Positions 27,589 to 29,049 of a DNA stretch of 29,049 nucleotides are shown in pieces (the first letter of the stretch is position 1; each line of letters begins with the position of its first letter). This DNA comes from Bremia lactucae (taxonomy: Eukaryota > Oomycota > Peronosporomycetes > Peronosporales > Peronosporaceae). Made by a program: the position numbers and the translations under genes. The stretch spans positions 449,894 through 478,942 of the forward strand of contig NC_090613.1 in assembly GCF_004359215.1 (NCBI RefSeq), in the 5' to 3' direction. A model generated the notes under the pieces. It was not told where the DNA came from and did no database searches. It saw only the letters and a program-made list of their open reading frames with translations.

Positions 27589-28780
27589 AGAAGTAATCGA
27601 GACATTGCATGTCTTGAGAATGACGGATCAATAGTAGTAGGCGCTTATACTCTCGATCTATATGTGCAATCGAAGTCAACTTTGGAGATTACTCAATTAC
27701 CAACCCTAGAACTTATACGGTTTTTGAGACATCTGCAAAGTGGCAGAATCAAGCAGATCTGCGTACTCGTCAAAGAGGACGAATTCGTAACCGACAATCA
27801 GTCAGCGGTAATTTTTACAGAGAGCGAACAGGTTCTCAGCAGCTTATTGATGGACGAAAATGTCCTCGATGTAAAGACTCGGATTGAGAGATATACTACT
27901 GAATCATGGGAGACACTCGAGACAAATTCTTTATATACGGATTTGATTGAATTCAAAGATGTATTCCCTTAAACAGTTCCATGCGAATTGCTTAAGGATA
28001 AACGCACTCGACATGAGATCGAGCTCAAACCGGGCTCGAAGTACTGTGTCATGAAGCAGTGGCCACTGCCTCGTGCACAAGATCTTTCGATCGACAACTT
28101 CTTTATCAATACATTGAAAGCGGGCCATGTAAGGAAGTCAACTTCCCCACATAGCTCTCTGGCCTTCTGTGTGCGGAAGATTACAGGATATTGCGGATAG
28201 TGCACGCATTCAATAAACTGAATGCTGCAACGGCACCGGCACAAACGCCGATACCTAGAAAAGGCGTAATTATAGATGGTATGTGTAACAGTACCATCAG
28301 TTTGTCTATGGATCTGATAGATGGAATTTGTCAGAATCTTATGCGTAACCGGGACATTACGTACACAGTAGTAAGCACTCCCTTTGTGTTTCTATGGGGA
28401 TGGCTAGTAATGCCTCAGGGGCCTAGTAACGCCCCTGCAACATCCAACTGATGTGTAACAAATTTTAAAGACCGGTGTGAGAATTCGCACTGAGTTATTT
28501 TGACGATGTATTCGTCCATAGCCGCGCCATGGACGGAAAGACGGACGTGGGAGTTCGTAAATCTCACGTTCGTTAGGTTCTAACACTTATGCGAAAGCAC
28601 AAGTTGTACGAAAATCTCAAGAAGTGTATATTCGCTGCAAGCGAGATACCACTTCTTTGGTGCATCGTCTGTAAGTAAGGCGTGCGCCCAGATTCCGAAA
28701 ATATCAAGGCAATTACCGACTGGCCAGTTCTAGTCGATGTCATGGGACTTAGAAAGTTCCTTGGACTATGTGACGGGTGG
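27589..28780 (+). pseudogene. Family A linker end and reverse transcriptase, plus strand, decayed
   Basis: The linker end (TLEITQLPTLE, GRIKQICVLVKEDEFVTD near 27680-27800) leads to FKDVFP near 27955 and a stop. RT blocks follow: RTRHEIELKPGSKYCVMKQW near 28006-28065, SSLAFCVRKITG, RIVHAFNKLNAATAPAQTP near 28197-28250, the catalytic YFDD at 28496-28507, and LRKFLGLCDG near 28745-28775. Stops and frameshifts occur at several points. It is the same family as the minus-strand RT at 4149-3303. Confidence 0.82.
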
Positions 28781-29049
28781 CATTCCAAAGATGCCCCCTC
28801 CATCTAAATGGCCTCGTTTAGACGGGCCAAGAGCGTCGCTCCTAGAGCGCGCTCATGTAGACGCACATAATTATTATGGCGTCTTTCAATCATGGAGAGC
28901 TCAGGGAAAATCGCTTGGGCGTATTATCCCGATCCCGGTCGTGTGTGTTAAAAAGAAACGCCCGACCAATACGAGGCGGAATTCCTGCGCCGCATTCAAC
29001 CACATTCCGATGTGATGAAACAGCGGTCGCAGCGAATTAATTTCGCCCG
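28781..29049 (+). other. Unassigned sequence at the window end, one open frame to 29015
   Basis: The frame reads KMPPPSKWPRLDGPRASLLE near 28790 and QSWRAQGKSLGRIIPIP, then a basic stretch VKKKRPTNTRRNSC, ending at 29015. It departs from the RT homology at about 28780. I do not recognise a family. It could be a host gene fragment, another element, or chance. Confidence 0.35.

Overview
The window looks like a gene-sparse piece of an oomycete nuclear genome, probably a member of the Peronosporales (Phytophthora or downy mildew type). Three things point this way. Two long intronless housekeeping genes each have an oomycete-like Inr/FPR start-site motif upstream. The surrounding DNA is crowded with decayed Ty3/gypsy chromodomain retrotransposons. 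The retroelement protein motifs resemble those I recall from Phytophthora. This is recognition by eye; no database search was run.

Two host genes are secure: RPB2 (second-largest subunit of RNA polymerase II, + strand, about 7.5-11.2 kb) and a DES1-type sphingolipid delta-4 desaturase (+ strand, about 12.6-13.6 kb). A 5'-truncated second copy of the desaturase lies at 16413-17179, directly after a 2-N join. It is part of a 3.25-kb stretch that repeats 12858-16104 with one mismatch seen, so an unmerged assembly overlap is the likeliest explanation.

Everything else is retroelement debris of two families. Family A (LTR starting TGTAAYGGGG) occurs as an LTR at 1-337, as a minus-strand copy from 5' LTR to RNase H at 7044-2886, as an inverted integrase piece at 2462-2885, and as a scrambled copy at 25080-28780. 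Family B (LTR starting TGTAATGGGGCAC, chromodomain at the end of Pol) occurs as a minus-strand integrase/chromodomain piece at about 1100-2461 and as a plus-strand copy. The plus-strand copy starts at 13966 (again at 17521 in the repeat) and ends with a 3' LTR at 24316-24796. If the repeat is an assembly artefact, this element is about 7.3 kb long and lies directly downstream of a single desaturase gene.

Layout: 1-7044 nested family A and B debris with a 100-N gap at 488-587; 7045-7514 RPB2 upstream region with a 38-bp minisatellite; 7515-11156 RPB2; 11157-12505 non-coding; 12572-13624 desaturase; 13899-16410 family B 5' half behind a 70-bp-arm palindrome; 16413-19659 the repeat; 19660-24796 the rest of family B; 24797-28780 scrambled family A; 28781-29049 unassigned.

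The most interesting signals are structural. They are several in-place inversions inside the retroelements (one breaking exactly at the primer-binding site), a perfect palindrome at the family B 5' LTR, a chimeric RT/RNase H junction, and exchange of short linker repeats between the two families. I found no convincing new gene system.
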